From NCBI GenBank assembly GCA_905480285.1, contig CAJQPT010000217.1, positions 1 through 48,941 of the forward strand: 48,941 bases of DNA. The letters run 5' to 3'. Source of the DNA: an uncultured bacterium. Lineage in GTDB: Bacteria > Planctomycetota > UBA1135 > GCA-002686595. A model generated the notes under the pieces. The model was not told the DNA's origin and ran no database searches. It worked only from the letters and a program-made list of their open reading frames with translations. Of the stretch, positions 9,424 to 18,184 are shown piece after piece. A program made the position numbers and the translations under genes. The first letter of the stretch is position 1. The number at the start of each line of letters is the position of its first letter.

Positions 9424-9450
9424 CCGCTGATACGCGCCACCAGTCTCCGG

Positions 9451-9897
9451 TTGTTCCTCCCTTTGAAGCTCCTCTCACTCCTCATCGTGATCCTCGCGGG
9501 AATCCCCGCGAGCGCCGAGCCTCTTCTCCACGACGCCGAGAGTGAGGCTGCGCTGGCCGTTGGAGGCCGTGACGACGGCCGTGGTACTCCTTACCACGTG
9601 AGCAAGGCAGACAACATCTGCGGGCTCGATGAGCCCCGGCAGCTCACCAACCCGGCCTCGGTGAACTACTCCGCGCTGCTCTCCGCGACCCCGGAGATCA
9701 AGAAGATCGCAAAGGACAAGATCGATCCGACCTCCTCCGAGGGGATCACTCTGACGGCCAAGGCCCGCTCAAGGGTCCTCAGCGCATGCGAGTCCGTTCG
9801 GCAGTCCGGCGGCTACTGCAGCGTCTGGAAGACCATCCGGCGCAAGGACAAGAGGGCCGTTCCCGACGTCACGGACGCGGTGAAGCGCCTCCTTTGA
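9451..9897 (+). CDS. Small secreted protein of unknown function
   Basis: The product has 148 residues. An N-terminal signal peptide (LKLLSLLIVILAGIPASA) predicts cleavage after ASA at about residue 22. The mature part contains 'VNYSALLSATPEIKKI', 'KIDPTSSEGITLTAKARSRVLSACESV' and 'GGYCSVWKTI', with three cysteines (near 'NICGLDE', 'LSACES' and 'GGYCSV'). I do not recognise the family. The start is a TTG at 9451, with another in-frame TTG four codons later; the nearest upstream in-frame ATG runs into a stop. It lies 16 bases before the secretin gene, so it may belong to the same secretion locus. Confidence 0.7.
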   Translation: MFLPLKLLSLLIVILAGIPASAEPLLHDAESEAALAVGGRDDGRGTPYHVSKADNICGLDEPRQLTNPASVNYSALLSATPEIKKIAKDKIDPTSSEGITLTAKARSRVLSACESVRQSGGYCSVWKTIRRKDKRAVPDVTDAVKRLL

Positions 9898-9913
9898 CCG
9901 GCAGGGCTCGACC

Positions 9914-11599
9914 ATGACTCGCCCCGGGGAAGGCCCCGTGCGCCCCGATGGTTGCGGCCGTGAGGGAGGGGCTCCGCGGGGGACAGGAAGTGAATGTCCG
10001 CGGGCTACCGAGGGGCGCCATGTCCTCCGTCTTTCCCGACGCGTCGCGGTCGTACCACTCGTTCTCCTGCCGCTCGCGCTGACCTCGTCCTGCCTGGGCG
10101 GTGGCGGCGACTCCCTCGAGCGCGATCGAAAGGCGCAGTCCATGTTCGAGGACCTCCTGACCCGCGGTCAAGACTCACCCGCAGGTATCGAGTCCTTCGA
10201 CGAGGAGGCCGCCTTCGAGGGCCCCGAGGCGGCCTATGCCGACGACCCCGTCTCCTCGAGCGCGGGGAACTCGCTGCGCGGATCCGGCGAGAGCGCGGGC
10301 GCTGCCGTGTTGCCGCCGCCTGAGGTCATCCCGCCGACGGATCCGTCCGATCCCGCTGCGGCTGGCGAGCCCGCCCTCACCGCGGCCGCCGAGGGGGAGG
10401 AGCTCGAGTTTCTGAGCGGGTTGGTCGACGAGGACGAGCTTTCCGATCCGCCGCTCAACCCCTACCTCGAGTTCGGGCAGAACATCATCTGGTACGAGCT
10501 CCGAGAGGGGGACACCGAGCGGCTGATCATGAAGCCGTACACCTTCCCAGGCGGGACGGGATCGAAGATCTTCAGCCTCCTCCAAAGCTACGGCGCCTTC
10601 CCGCTCTTCGCTGCGGTGAAGGACGGCGCGCTCCCAGATGGGACCGGGCCACAGCCGGAGGACTCGGTGCTGCTTGATCTGAGGGAGGGCTTCTCCGTGG
10701 AGGCCTATTCCGACCCGCGCGCGTCAGGGCTTCGGGCACCCCAGTCCATCGCGCTCAGCGACGTCCTGTTCGTGACGGCCGCGGCGGATCAGCTGGCCGA
10801 GGTCGAGCATTTCATTGACCTGTTCGCGGCCGAGGTTCGGCAGATCGAGATCGAGGCGAAGATCGTCGAGGTCACGACCCGAGAGTCCCTTGACCTGGGG
10901 GTCAAGCCGGTCAATTCCTCGACGCCGATCTTCGGGTTCCCTAACCCGGGGACCTTCGTCAATCAGATCGACTTCTCCTTCGCCAACAGCACCGACGCCA
11001 GCAAGGCGCTCTTTCAGCTGGGGGCCATCTTCGACGGCGTGACGTTCAACGCGGTGCTCGAGGCGGTGGCCTCGTTCGAGAACGTCTCGATCATCTCTCG
11101 ACCGAAGGTGGCGGTCCGTGAGGGGGGCCGTGCGGACATCGTGAACGTGAAACGAATCCCGTTCTACAACGTGACCGCGATCAGCGCGTCGGGCATCCCG
11201 ACCACCTCCCTGCAGTTCCAGGATGTCGGGGTGCAGATGTACGTGGTGCCGCGCGTGATCGGCCGAGACACTGTCATCCTCAACATCGACATCGAGGCCT
11301 CGCAATCCACCGGTACCGCGGTGAGCTTCACGGTGGGGGACTCGGTGATCGCCGTGCCGGAGATCTCCCGCCGCAACGCGAGGACCGTGGTTCGGCTCGA
11401 ACCCGGCCAGGCCGTGATCCTCGGGGGGCTCATCTCCGAGCGGACGGTGACGCGGGAGAGCAAGGTCCCCCTGGTCGGTGACATCCCCGTCCTCGGTGCG
11501 CTCTTCCGAAGCAAGCTGACCAGCAAGGAGCAGACCAACGTCCTGTTCTTCATTCGCCCTCGGATTCTCGAGGGGTCTGATCTGAACAGCCCCTTCTGA
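9914..11599 (+). CDS. Secretin of the GspD/PilQ family, lipoprotein type
   Basis: The 561-residue product ends in a clear secretin domain: 'IEIEAKIVEVTTRESLDLGV', 'VSIISRPKVAVREGGRADI', 'LEPGQAVILGGLISERTV' and 'KVPLVGDIPVLGALFRSK'. Secretins form the outer-membrane pore of type II secretion and type IV pilus systems. The N-terminus has about 35 residues, then a hydrophobic segment with lipobox (LALTSSC), then an acidic Pro/Ala-rich linker. The periplasmic N-domain region is short compared with a typical GspD of 650 or more residues. The ATG at 9914 follows GGCAGGG; no better in-frame start exists nearer the signal sequence. The gspK-like gene follows after 272 bases. Whether it serves secretion or pili cannot be settled from two genes. 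Confidence 0.9.
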   Translation: MTRPGEGPVRPDGCGREGGAPRGTGSECPRATEGRHVLRLSRRVAVVPLVLLPLALTSSCLGGGGDSLERDRKAQSMFEDLLTRGQDSPAGIESFDEEAAFEGPEAAYADDPVSSSAGNSLRGSGESAGAAVLPPPEVIPPTDPSDPAAAGEPALTAAAEGEELEFLSGLVDEDELSDPPLNPYLEFGQNIIWYELREGDTERLIMKPYTFPGGTGSKIFSLLQSYGAFPLFAAVKDGALPDGTGPQPEDSVLLDLREGFSVEAYSDPRASGLRAPQSIALSDVLFVTAAADQLAEVEHFIDLFAAEVRQIEIEAKIVEVTTRESLDLGVKPVNSSTPIFGFPNPGTFVNQIDFSFANSTDASKALFQLGAIFDGVTFNAVLEAVASFENVSIISRPKVAVREGGRADIVNVKRIPFYNVTAISASGIPTTSLQFQDVGVQMYVVPRVIGRDTVILNIDIEASQSTGTAVSFTVGDSVIAVPEISRRNARTVVRLEPGQAVILGGLISERTVTRESKVPLVGDIPVLGALFRSKLTSKEQTNVLFFIRPRILEGSDLNSPF

Positions 11600-11640
11600 G
11601 CCCGCGGGGTCGCGGGCTGGCCCCTTGCTTCCGCTGGTGA

Positions 11641-11701
11641 CTCCGGCTGGGGGCTCCGGCGGGTACTTCGGCTGGGGCTTCGGCTGGGGCTTCGGCTGGG
11701 G
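11641..11701. repeat. 12-bp tandem repeat between secretin and gspK-like genes
   Basis: Five units of about 12 bp lie here (consensus c-t-t/c-c-g-g-c-t-g-g-g-g). The last three are identical (cttcggctgggg at 11666, 11678 and 11690); the first two are degenerate with one inserted base. It starts about 40 bases after the secretin stop and ends 170 bases before the chosen gspK start. Confidence 0.85.
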
Positions 11702-11871
11702 CTGATTCGCCGCCGGGAGTTCCGTTGGGCGCCCTCGCTGGGCTCGCCACCGGGCCCCTGGCCGGATCTGGAATCCGGGCCTCGGCGGAGGAGCGGAGTC
11801 GAAGTGTCGGGAAGAAGGTGTCCCCCGAGGCGTATGATCTCGTCTGCGCGGCGGCCGGCCCCGCAAGAGCG

Positions 11872-13257
11872 ATGAAGATCTTCAGCAAGAGCCTCTCCGG
11901 GGCACGGGACGCGTGCCAAGGCGCGGCGCTCCTGATGGCGTTCCTGGTGCTGATCGTGATCATCGCGATCGTCTACCAGATCAACACGGTCACGCTCACC
12001 GACGAGCGGATCACCTACAACGAGATCACCAGGGCGCAGATGGACCTGGCGATCGAGTCTGTCCTCCTCCAGACCTACGAGGACCTCGCCGAGGACGCCC
12101 GCGCGGCCCAGGCCTCCGAGGGGGAGGATCCCGCCGCGGCGGGTGGTGACCCCGGGGCCGCCTCGGAGCCTGGCGAGCCGCCGAGGAACCCCGACACGGT
12201 CGACTCGCGCATGGACCGCTGGTACACGCCGCAGTCCACGAGCTTCGGTGACATCCAGCTGCGCATCTTCGTCCGCGACGAGAACAGCAAGTACAACGTC
12301 CTGAACCTGCTCCAGCCGGACGAGCTGATGGCCGAGCAGGCCGTCCAACGCGTGGCGAGGATTCTGGACTATGCCCGCGGTGGTACCTCCGAGGACATCT
12401 CGAGCGGCGATGCCGAGGAGATGGCGCTCTCCATGCAGTCTTACATGGCGGAGCGTCTGGGATCGGACCAGGTGCCCCAGCCGCGGCTGCTGACGACGGA
12501 CCTCGAGAATGAGCAGCAGTCTGTTCCCTTCACATTCAGCGAGTTTCGAACGCTGCCAGGGTTCGAGGATGTGATGTTCGAGGACTTCTTCGGCGAAGAC
12601 GATGAGCGGATCCACGGCATCACGTCTTACCTGACGGTCTTTACCTCCCCGGTGGTCGGCGAGGAGGAAGAGGCCAGCGGCCTGCCTGTGGGCAACGGCG
12701 GGTGGGGCGTGAACGTCAACACCGCGCCGTTCGCGGTCCTCTCGGGTCTCTTCTCCGGCCGTGAGTTTCCGATCTCCCTCTGGGAGGCCGTGCGAGACTA
12801 CAGGAACGAGGCCGAGGACCCCCTCGAAGACGAGGAGGGCGAGGACGGCGTCGAGGACGTTGAACCGGAGCCGATGCTGGACGAGTTCGGGGAGGAGATC
12901 TTCCCCAAGCAGATCTTCGACAGCCTCGATGAGCTGGAGGAGATCTACGACTACGAGGCGCTCAACGAAGCGGAGAAGTCCCTGATCACCGAGGCGCTCG
13001 AGGTCACGAGCGATGTCTTCGAGATCGTGATCGCTGCCCGGATCTCCACCGCCTCCGATGTCAACCAGCGCCTCGAGTTCGAGTCACGGCGCGAGCAGGA
13101 GGAGTACTTTCGATCTGGTGAGCACATCGTCCGCGTGGTGCGGTCGGTGGTCTGGCGTCGCCCGGTGGACGATGACGTGATGATCGTGCCTCTCGTGAGG
13201 TGGGAGGTCCTCGACAACGCCCCGCTCCAGGTGCTCGACTTCCCGGACGAGGAGTGA
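11872..13257 (+). CDS. gspK: Type II secretion minor pseudopilin GspK-like
   Basis: The 461-residue product begins with a short basic leader, then 'CQGAALLMAFLVLIVIIAIVYQI', a prepilin-type cleavage site (after Gly) joined to the hydrophobic helix. Like known GspK proteins it lacks the Glu at mature position 5. Downstream are 'DIQLRIFVRDENSKYNVLNLL' and 'VNVNTAPFAVLSGLF', the typical GspK core ('vNvNTAp..vL..l'). GspK caps the pseudopilus tip with GspI and GspJ. A very acidic insertion lies near residues 310-330. The ATG at 11872 is preferred over an earlier in-frame TTG at 11725 because it puts the cleavage site at the N-terminus. The rest of the T2SS is not in this window. Confidence 0.85.
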   Translation: MKIFSKSLSGARDACQGAALLMAFLVLIVIIAIVYQINTVTLTDERITYNEITRAQMDLAIESVLLQTYEDLAEDARAAQASEGEDPAAAGGDPGAASEPGEPPRNPDTVDSRMDRWYTPQSTSFGDIQLRIFVRDENSKYNVLNLLQPDELMAEQAVQRVARILDYARGGTSEDISSGDAEEMALSMQSYMAERLGSDQVPQPRLLTTDLENEQQSVPFTFSEFRTLPGFEDVMFEDFFGEDDERIHGITSYLTVFTSPVVGEEEEASGLPVGNGGWGVNVNTAPFAVLSGLFSGREFPISLWEAVRDYRNEAEDPLEDEEGEDGVEDVEPEPMLDEFGEEIFPKQIFDSLDELEEIYDYEALNEAEKSLITEALEVTSDVFEIVIAARISTASDVNQRLEFESRREQEEYFRSGEHIVRVVRSVVWRRPVDDDVMIVPLVRWEVLDNAPLQVLDFPDEE

Positions 13258-13265
13258 GGGACGGC

Positions 13266-14882
13266 ATGGCGGCAACGAGGGAGCCGATCGATCCGCTGCG
13301 GGTCGAGGTCTTTCACCACCTGTTCGCGGCCGCGGCAGAGGAGATGGGGGTCGCGCTCCAGCGCTCCGCCTTCTCGGTCAACATCAAGGAGCGGCTCGAC
13401 TTCTCCTGCGCGATCTTCGGGAGCGACGGGCGCGCTGTGGCTCAGGCCGCTCACCTCCCCGTCCACCTGGGGGCGACGCCGCTCTCCGTGGAGGCGGTGA
13501 TCGCCACCCACGACCTCCGGCCAGGGGACATCGCCTTCCAGAACGACCCGTTCGGGGGCGGGACGCACCTCCCGGACATCACCTCGGTGGCCCCGATCTT
13601 CGCCCCCGAGGCGAACGGCCCCGAGGACCGGCCGGCGTTCTACTGCGTCTCCCGTGCCCACCATGCCGACGTTGGAGGAGCCTTCCCGGGATCCATGGCG
13701 CCGGCGAGGGACGTCCACGGCGAGGGCCTGCGGCTGCCGCCTGTTCGCATGGTTCGGGGGGGGGTCATGGACGAGGACCTGCTCCGGGTCTTCCTCGCGA
13801 ACATGCGAGTCCCCGGCGAGCGACGCGCGGACCTCTTCGCGCAGATCGCGGCGAGTCACGCGGGCCAGAACCGGTTGCTGGCGCTGATGGCTGAACACGG
13901 CCCGGCGGAGCTCGCCGCGAGGGGGCGGGACCTGATCGGTTGGACGGCTGACCTCACCGCTCGGCGACTCGCCCGGCTTCCCGAGGGGAGCTGGTCCTTT
14001 GAGGACGTCCTCGAGGGGGGAGCGGACGGGACCGGAGCGTTCCTTCCTGTTCGGCTCACGGTCACCAGCAGCGGGGGGGGGCTGACCTTCGACTTCCAGG
14101 ACAGCGCGCCCCAGGCTCTCGACGGCTCTCCGGTGAACACGACCCGCGCGGTGGCCGTCTCTGCGGTGGTCTATGGCATTCGCCTGCTCATGCCCGACGG
14201 CACCCCGACCAACGCAGGGCTGCTCGAGGGTGTGGAAGTGCTCACGCGGCCGGGGACGGTGGTCGACGCGACGTACCCGGCGCCGGTGGCCGCTGGGAAC
14301 GTCGAGACGAGCCAGAGGCTGGTGGACGTCATCCTCGGCGCGTTCGGGGAGATGCTGCCCGGTGAGGTCCCGGCGGCGAGCGCTGGCACCATGAACAACC
14401 TCTCCTTCGGGGGCGCGCGGCTCGGCGAAGCGGGCGGCTCGTTCACGCACTATGAGACCCACGGTGGAGGGGCGGGCGCGGGGCCGAGGTCGGGCGGTGC
14501 CCACGCGGTCCAGACCCACATGACCAACACCCGCAACACCCCGGTGGAGGCCCTCGAGAACGAGCTGCCTGTGCGGGTGTTGCGGCAGACCGTCCGTCGC
14601 GGAACCGGCGGGACGGGTGCCCGCCCGGGGGGAGACGGGCTGGTGCGACGGCTGGGCTTCCTGACCGATGTCCGGCTGTCCTGGCTGGCCGAGCGCCAGC
14701 GGCGGGCGCCTTTCGGAGTCGACGGCGGCGGCAGCGGCGCCCCTGGGGAGGCCTGGATACGGCGACCGGGCGCGGCGTCGGACACGCGGCTGACGCCCAA
14801 GGCCGCGCTGGACCTCGAGGCCGGGTCCGAGGTGGAGATCCGGACCCCGGGTGGCGGCGGGCACGGCGAGGCGCATCCTTAG
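13266..14882 (+). CDS. hyuB: Hydantoinase B / oxoprolinase family protein, without its HyuA partner
   Basis: At 538 residues this is a full-length HyuB-type protein. Diagnostic stretches are 'IKERLDFSCAIFGSDG', 'FQNDPFGGGTHLPDI', 'SRAHHADVGGAFPGSM', 'TRAVAVSAVVYGIRLLMP', 'NVETSQRLVDVI' and 'THMTNTRNTPVEALE'. HyuB normally joins HyuA to open hydantoins or 5-oxoproline with ATP. HyuA carries the nucleotide-binding part and is not adjacent here. The ATG at 13266 follows a purine-rich GGAGTGAGGG that overlaps the end of gspK, 8 bases away. Its neighbours are unrelated in pathway. Confidence 0.92.
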   Translation: MAATREPIDPLRVEVFHHLFAAAAEEMGVALQRSAFSVNIKERLDFSCAIFGSDGRAVAQAAHLPVHLGATPLSVEAVIATHDLRPGDIAFQNDPFGGGTHLPDITSVAPIFAPEANGPEDRPAFYCVSRAHHADVGGAFPGSMAPARDVHGEGLRLPPVRMVRGGVMDEDLLRVFLANMRVPGERRADLFAQIAASHAGQNRLLALMAEHGPAELAARGRDLIGWTADLTARRLARLPEGSWSFEDVLEGGADGTGAFLPVRLTVTSSGGGLTFDFQDSAPQALDGSPVNTTRAVAVSAVVYGIRLLMPDGTPTNAGLLEGVEVLTRPGTVVDATYPAPVAAGNVETSQRLVDVILGAFGEMLPGEVPAASAGTMNNLSFGGARLGEAGGSFTHYETHGGGAGAGPRSGGAHAVQTHMTNTRNTPVEALENELPVRVLRQTVRRGTGGTGARPGGDGLVRRLGFLTDVRLSWLAERQRRAPFGVDGGGSGAPGEAWIRRPGAASDTRLTPKAALDLEAGSEVEIRTPGGGGHGEAHP

Positions 14883-15056
14883 GGCCCCTCCGGCTCTCCT
14901 GGGGGGGGGCGATCGGCCCGAGGCCGGTTCACCGGTTCGAGGGGGAGCGGGGAAGGCGGGCCCGCTATCATCTGCGCCGACGTCGCGCGGCATCCCGCTG
15001 CGCGTGTGGCAGCCATCCCTCATTCTCCTCCAGACCGGTCTCTGACCCGACGACCT

Positions 15057-16394
15057 ATGCCTTCTCTCAGTGTGTTCGGAGCCCAGTGGGGCGACGAGGG
15101 TAAGGGAAAGATCATCGATCTCCTCAGCGACCGCGTTGACGTCGTGGTCCGTTACCAAGGGGGCGCGAACGCGGGCCACACGGTGGTCGTGGACGGGGTG
15201 AAGTGGGTCCTGCACCTCATCCCCTCGGGCATCCTCCACGAGGGCAAGGTCAACGTGATCGCCACGGGCGTCGCGATTGATCCGATCAAGCTCCTGGAGG
15301 AGATCGACGGCCTCGAGGAGCGCGGCGTGACGGTCGGGCCGGAGCGGCTCAGGATCGCCGCCAACGCCCACGTCATCTTCGAGCAGCACAAGCGCATCGA
15401 TGGTCTCTCGGAGCGCTGGAAGGGCGACGGTCGCATTGGCACGACCGGCCGCGGGATCGGACCGGCGTACTCGGACAAGGCCTCCAGGACGGGGCTTCGG
15501 ATCTGCGACCTGCTGGACGCCGAGCGCTGTGCTGAACGGCTGAGGGCCAACCTCGCGGAGAAGAACGCGGTGATCAGCAAGGTGCATGGTGAGGAGTCGC
15601 TCGACGTGGAGGCCATCGTGAAGCGCTACGTCGAGGTCGGCGCTCGCCTGGCTCCGTTCGTCGCCGACACCGGGGCTGAGCTGCGACGGGCACACCGTGA
15701 GGGGCGCCGGATCCTCTTCGAGGGGGCCCAGGGCGTGATGCTCGACATCGACCACGGCACCTACCCGTTCGTGACCTCGTCCAACACCGGCCCGGGCGGC
15801 ATCCCCTCCGGGGCTGGCGTGCCGCCGCATGCGGTGGGCCGCTCCATCGGGATCGCGAAGGCCTACTGCACCCGCGTGGGTGAGGGGCCCTTCCCGAGCG
15901 AGATGTTCGGCGAGGCCGCGGACCGACTGCGCGCCGCAGGCCACGAATATGGCACCACGACCGGCCGGCCGCGCCGCGCGGGCTACTTCGACGCGGTGGC
16001 CGTGCGCTACTGCCTCGATCTCGCCGGGGCCGCTGGCTGGATCATGACCAAGCTCGACGTGCTCTCCGGCCTCGGAGACCTCGAGGTCGTCACGTCTTAC
16101 CGTGTCGGTGACGAGGAGTTCAGCGAGTACCCCGCGCACCTGCCGACGCTGGACGGGGTCGAGCTCGTGACCGAGACCCTGCCTGGCTGGACCGAGGACG
16201 CAGCCGCGGCTCGGACCTTCGAGGAGCTCCCTGCGGCTGCTCGTAGCTACGTGGAGCGGGTCGAGGAGCTCGTCGCGACGCCCATCGTCATGATCTCCGT
16301 GGGAGCGGAGCGCGAGGCCGTGATTGACCGTGAGCCGATCTTCGGCGCCGACTGGCCGACGCCGGACCCCACCCCGGAGGGTGCGCTGTCGTGA
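15057..16394 (+). CDS. purA: Adenylosuccinate synthetase
   Basis: The 445-residue product carries the PurA signatures: 'GAQWGDEGKGKIIDLL' at the N-terminus (GTP/IMP site, catalytic Asp), 'GGANAGHTVV', 'TTGRGIGPAYSDK' and 'GTTTGRPRRAGYFD'. It joins IMP and aspartate using GTP in the committed step to AMP. The ATG at 15057 is preferred to an ATG 17 codons upstream because family members start directly before this first strand. The stop overlaps the GTG of uppS (GTGA at 16391), indicating translational coupling. A TATCAT box at 14966 is a possible -10, without a clear -35. Confidence 0.97.
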   Translation: MPSLSVFGAQWGDEGKGKIIDLLSDRVDVVVRYQGGANAGHTVVVDGVKWVLHLIPSGILHEGKVNVIATGVAIDPIKLLEEIDGLEERGVTVGPERLRIAANAHVIFEQHKRIDGLSERWKGDGRIGTTGRGIGPAYSDKASRTGLRICDLLDAERCAERLRANLAEKNAVISKVHGEESLDVEAIVKRYVEVGARLAPFVADTGAELRRAHREGRRILFEGAQGVMLDIDHGTYPFVTSSNTGPGGIPSGAGVPPHAVGRSIGIAKAYCTRVGEGPFPSEMFGEAADRLRAAGHEYGTTTGRPRRAGYFDAVAVRYCLDLAGAAGWIMTKLDVLSGLGDLEVVTSYRVGDEEFSEYPAHLPTLDGVELVTETLPGWTEDAAAARTFEELPAAARSYVERVEELVATPIVMISVGAEREAVIDREPIFGADWPTPDPTPEGALS

Positions 16395-17260
16395 GCCCGA
16401 GGAGCGGAGGGCAGGACGGGGCCACAGGGCCGCCGGCGCCGACGCCTGAGGCTCTCGCGTTCCGAGAGTCGCTGGGGGGGGTCTTTCCTGACCACGTCGC
16501 CATCATCATGGATGGCAACGGTCGCTGGGCCCAGGAGCGCGGGTGGGTCCGGGTGCGCGGGCACAAGGAGGGCACCGAGTCCGTTCGCGCGATCACGACC
16601 ATCGCCGCAGAGCTGGGGTGCAAGAGCCTGACGCTCTACGCCTTCTCCCGTGAGAACTGGAAGCGCCCCGACTTCGAGGTGGCGACCTTGATGCGACTGC
16701 TTCGGCTCTATCTCCGCCGCGAGCTGCGCACCTTGATGGACAATGGCATCCGCCTGGTCGCCATCGGCCGCCTCTCGGATCTCCCTGAGTACGCCCAGCG
16801 CGCGCTGCGTGAGACGATGGAGCGGACGGCGGGCAACACGGGCATGGTCCTCCGGCTCGCGCTCTCCTACGGCGGGCGGACCGAGGTGGCTGATGCCCTG
16901 CGGTCCTTCAGCGAGGACGTGGCCGCTGGCCGTCGCCGCCCTGAAGAGATCGATGAGGAGACCCTGCGCGAGTACCTCTACGACCCTGGTACGGGTGACC
17001 CGGACCTGATCATCCGCACCGCGGGTGAGATGCGACTCAGCAACTTCCTCCTCTGGCAGGCGTCCTACGCCGAGTTCTACGTCACCGAGGACTGCTGGCC
17101 CGACTTTCGTCGCCCCCAGTTCGAGGAGGCGCTGCGCGCGTTCGCGGCGCGCAAGCAAAAGTACGGCGGCTTGCTCCCTGGTGCTCTGGCGGACAGTGAG
17201 TCCGCCGAGGAGATCCTGGAGCCTGAACGCTCCTCCGAGGCGGGCGAGAGGGGAGCATGA
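16391..17260 (+). CDS. uppS: Isoprenyl (undecaprenyl) diphosphate synthase
   Basis: The 289-residue product has the cis-prenyltransferase motifs: 'HVAIIMDGNGRWAQERG' with the catalytic Asp, 'LTLYAFSRENWKRP', 'LALSYGGRTEV' and 'PDLIIRTAGEMRLSNFLLWQ'. It extends farnesyl diphosphate with isopentenyl units to the C55 carrier for peptidoglycan and LPS. GTG start overlapping the purA stop; its own end overlaps cdsA by 4 bases (ATGA). The uppS-cdsA pairing is conserved across bacteria. Confidence 0.96.
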   Translation: MSPRSGGQDGATGPPAPTPEALAFRESLGGVFPDHVAIIMDGNGRWAQERGWVRVRGHKEGTESVRAITTIAAELGCKSLTLYAFSRENWKRPDFEVATLMRLLRLYLRRELRTLMDNGIRLVAIGRLSDLPEYAQRALRETMERTAGNTGMVLRLALSYGGRTEVADALRSFSEDVAAGRRRPEEIDEETLREYLYDPGTGDPDLIIRTAGEMRLSNFLLWQASYAEFYVTEDCWPDFRRPQFEEALRAFAARKQKYGGLLPGALADSESAEEILEPERSSEAGERGA

Positions 17261-18171
17261 GCACGCCCGAAGCCAAGACGGCAGCGACCAAGAGAGCCAA
17301 GCTGATCCTCCGGACGAAGGTCGGGGGGACCCTCGCGGTCTCCGTCGCAGGGCTGCTGTGGGCCGCGTCGCTTCCCGCCGGTGTCGCGCTCACGCTGGGC
17401 ATGGCGGTGGCCCTGTCCCTGTGGTCGATCGTGGAGGCCGACCGCATGAAGATCTTCGGCGGCCGGCCTGCCTCCGTTGGGGCTGGCGCGGCGCTGGCCT
17501 TCGGGGCCTTCCGCATCTGGGAGTCCTTCGTCGCCCGCGACGTCCTGTCGCTCCCTTCACCCGAACGCGTGTTCGCCGCCGACCTCGGCCTCACCTTCGT
17601 CACGAGCGGACTCGTGGCGCTCGTCGTGGCAGGGCTCGCTGGCTTCCGATCCCTGGCGGCTCGGCCCAGCGGAGGCGTCGGGCTTCTGTCGCTTGTGTTC
17701 CTCGTCGCCCTTCCGCTGCTCGCGCTCGTGCCCATTCGACTCGCGGGTGGTGCCGGTGGCCTGGCGGTCTTCCTCGTCCTGGCGAAGATCGGCGATATCG
17801 CCGGGTACTACGTCGGGAGTACGATGGGGAAGCGGCACCCCTTCCCGAATCTCAGCCCCGGGAAGACCGTCGCAGGCTGCGTCGCGTCACTCCTGGTGGG
17901 CGTCGCCGCCGGGGCGGGCTTCGTGCTCGCCGGCGCGCTGGACGGCCCGCGCTACGGGATCATGTCGGGGGTCATCCTCGGACTCGTGGTCAACGTCACG
18001 GCCCAGGCCGGAGATCTCATGGAGAGCGGCTTCAAGCGGCGCGCCCAGGTGAAGGACTCCGGCACCACCTTCGGTCCCTCCGGCGGCATGCTCGACCTCG
18101 TGGACAGCCTCTTGCTCTCCGCTCCGCTCGTCGCCTTCCTTTGGCCGCTCCTCTTCGAGCTGCCCTCTTGA
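17257..18171 (+). CDS. cdsA: Phosphatidate cytidylyltransferase
   Basis: The 304-residue membrane protein has about eight hydrophobic segments. It ends with the CDP-alcohol signature region '[18 protein letters not shown]' followed by '[13 protein letters not shown]', which carries the conserved KDSG and final Asp residues. An upstream '[11 protein letters not shown]' carries the conserved D-x-x-A-Y. It converts phosphatidate and CTP to CDP-diacylglycerol for all phospholipids. The usual next gene, dxr, is absent; phoH and ybeY follow instead. Confidence 0.95.
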   Translation: MSTPEAKTAATKRAKLILRTKVGGTLAVSVAGLLWAASLPAGVALTLGMAVALSLWSIVEADRMKIFGGRPASVGAGAALAFGAFRIWESFVARDVLSLPSPERVFAADLGLTFVTSGLVALVVAGLAGFRSLAARPSGGVGLLSLVFLVALPLLALVPIRLAGGAGGLAVFLVLAKIGDIAGYYVGSTMGKRHPFPNLSPGKTVAGCVASLLVGVAAGAGFVLAGALDGPRYGIMSGVILGLVVNVTAQAGDLMESGFKRRAQVKDSGTTFGPSGGMLDLVDSLLLSAPLVAFLWPLLFELPS

Positions 18172-18184
18172 CGCTCCCTGCATC

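Larger units (their letters stand above)
9105..9450. other. Gene-free spacer with pnp terminator and a palindromic site
   Basis: The 346-bp spacer after pnp has three visible elements: the terminator at 9210-9244, an isolated perfect TTGACA at 9284-9289 with no fitting -10 box, and the palindrome at 9402-9423. GC content falls between about 9280 and 9420, as expected for promoter DNA. No gene is supported. Confidence 0.5.

Noticed and set aside
12951-16139. Minus-strand open frame of over 1000 codons
   Set aside because: It is antisense to gspK, hyuB and purA, all of which carry clear family motifs. Long antisense frames are common in GC-rich DNA, and its Arg/His/Asp-rich translation matches no protein pattern.
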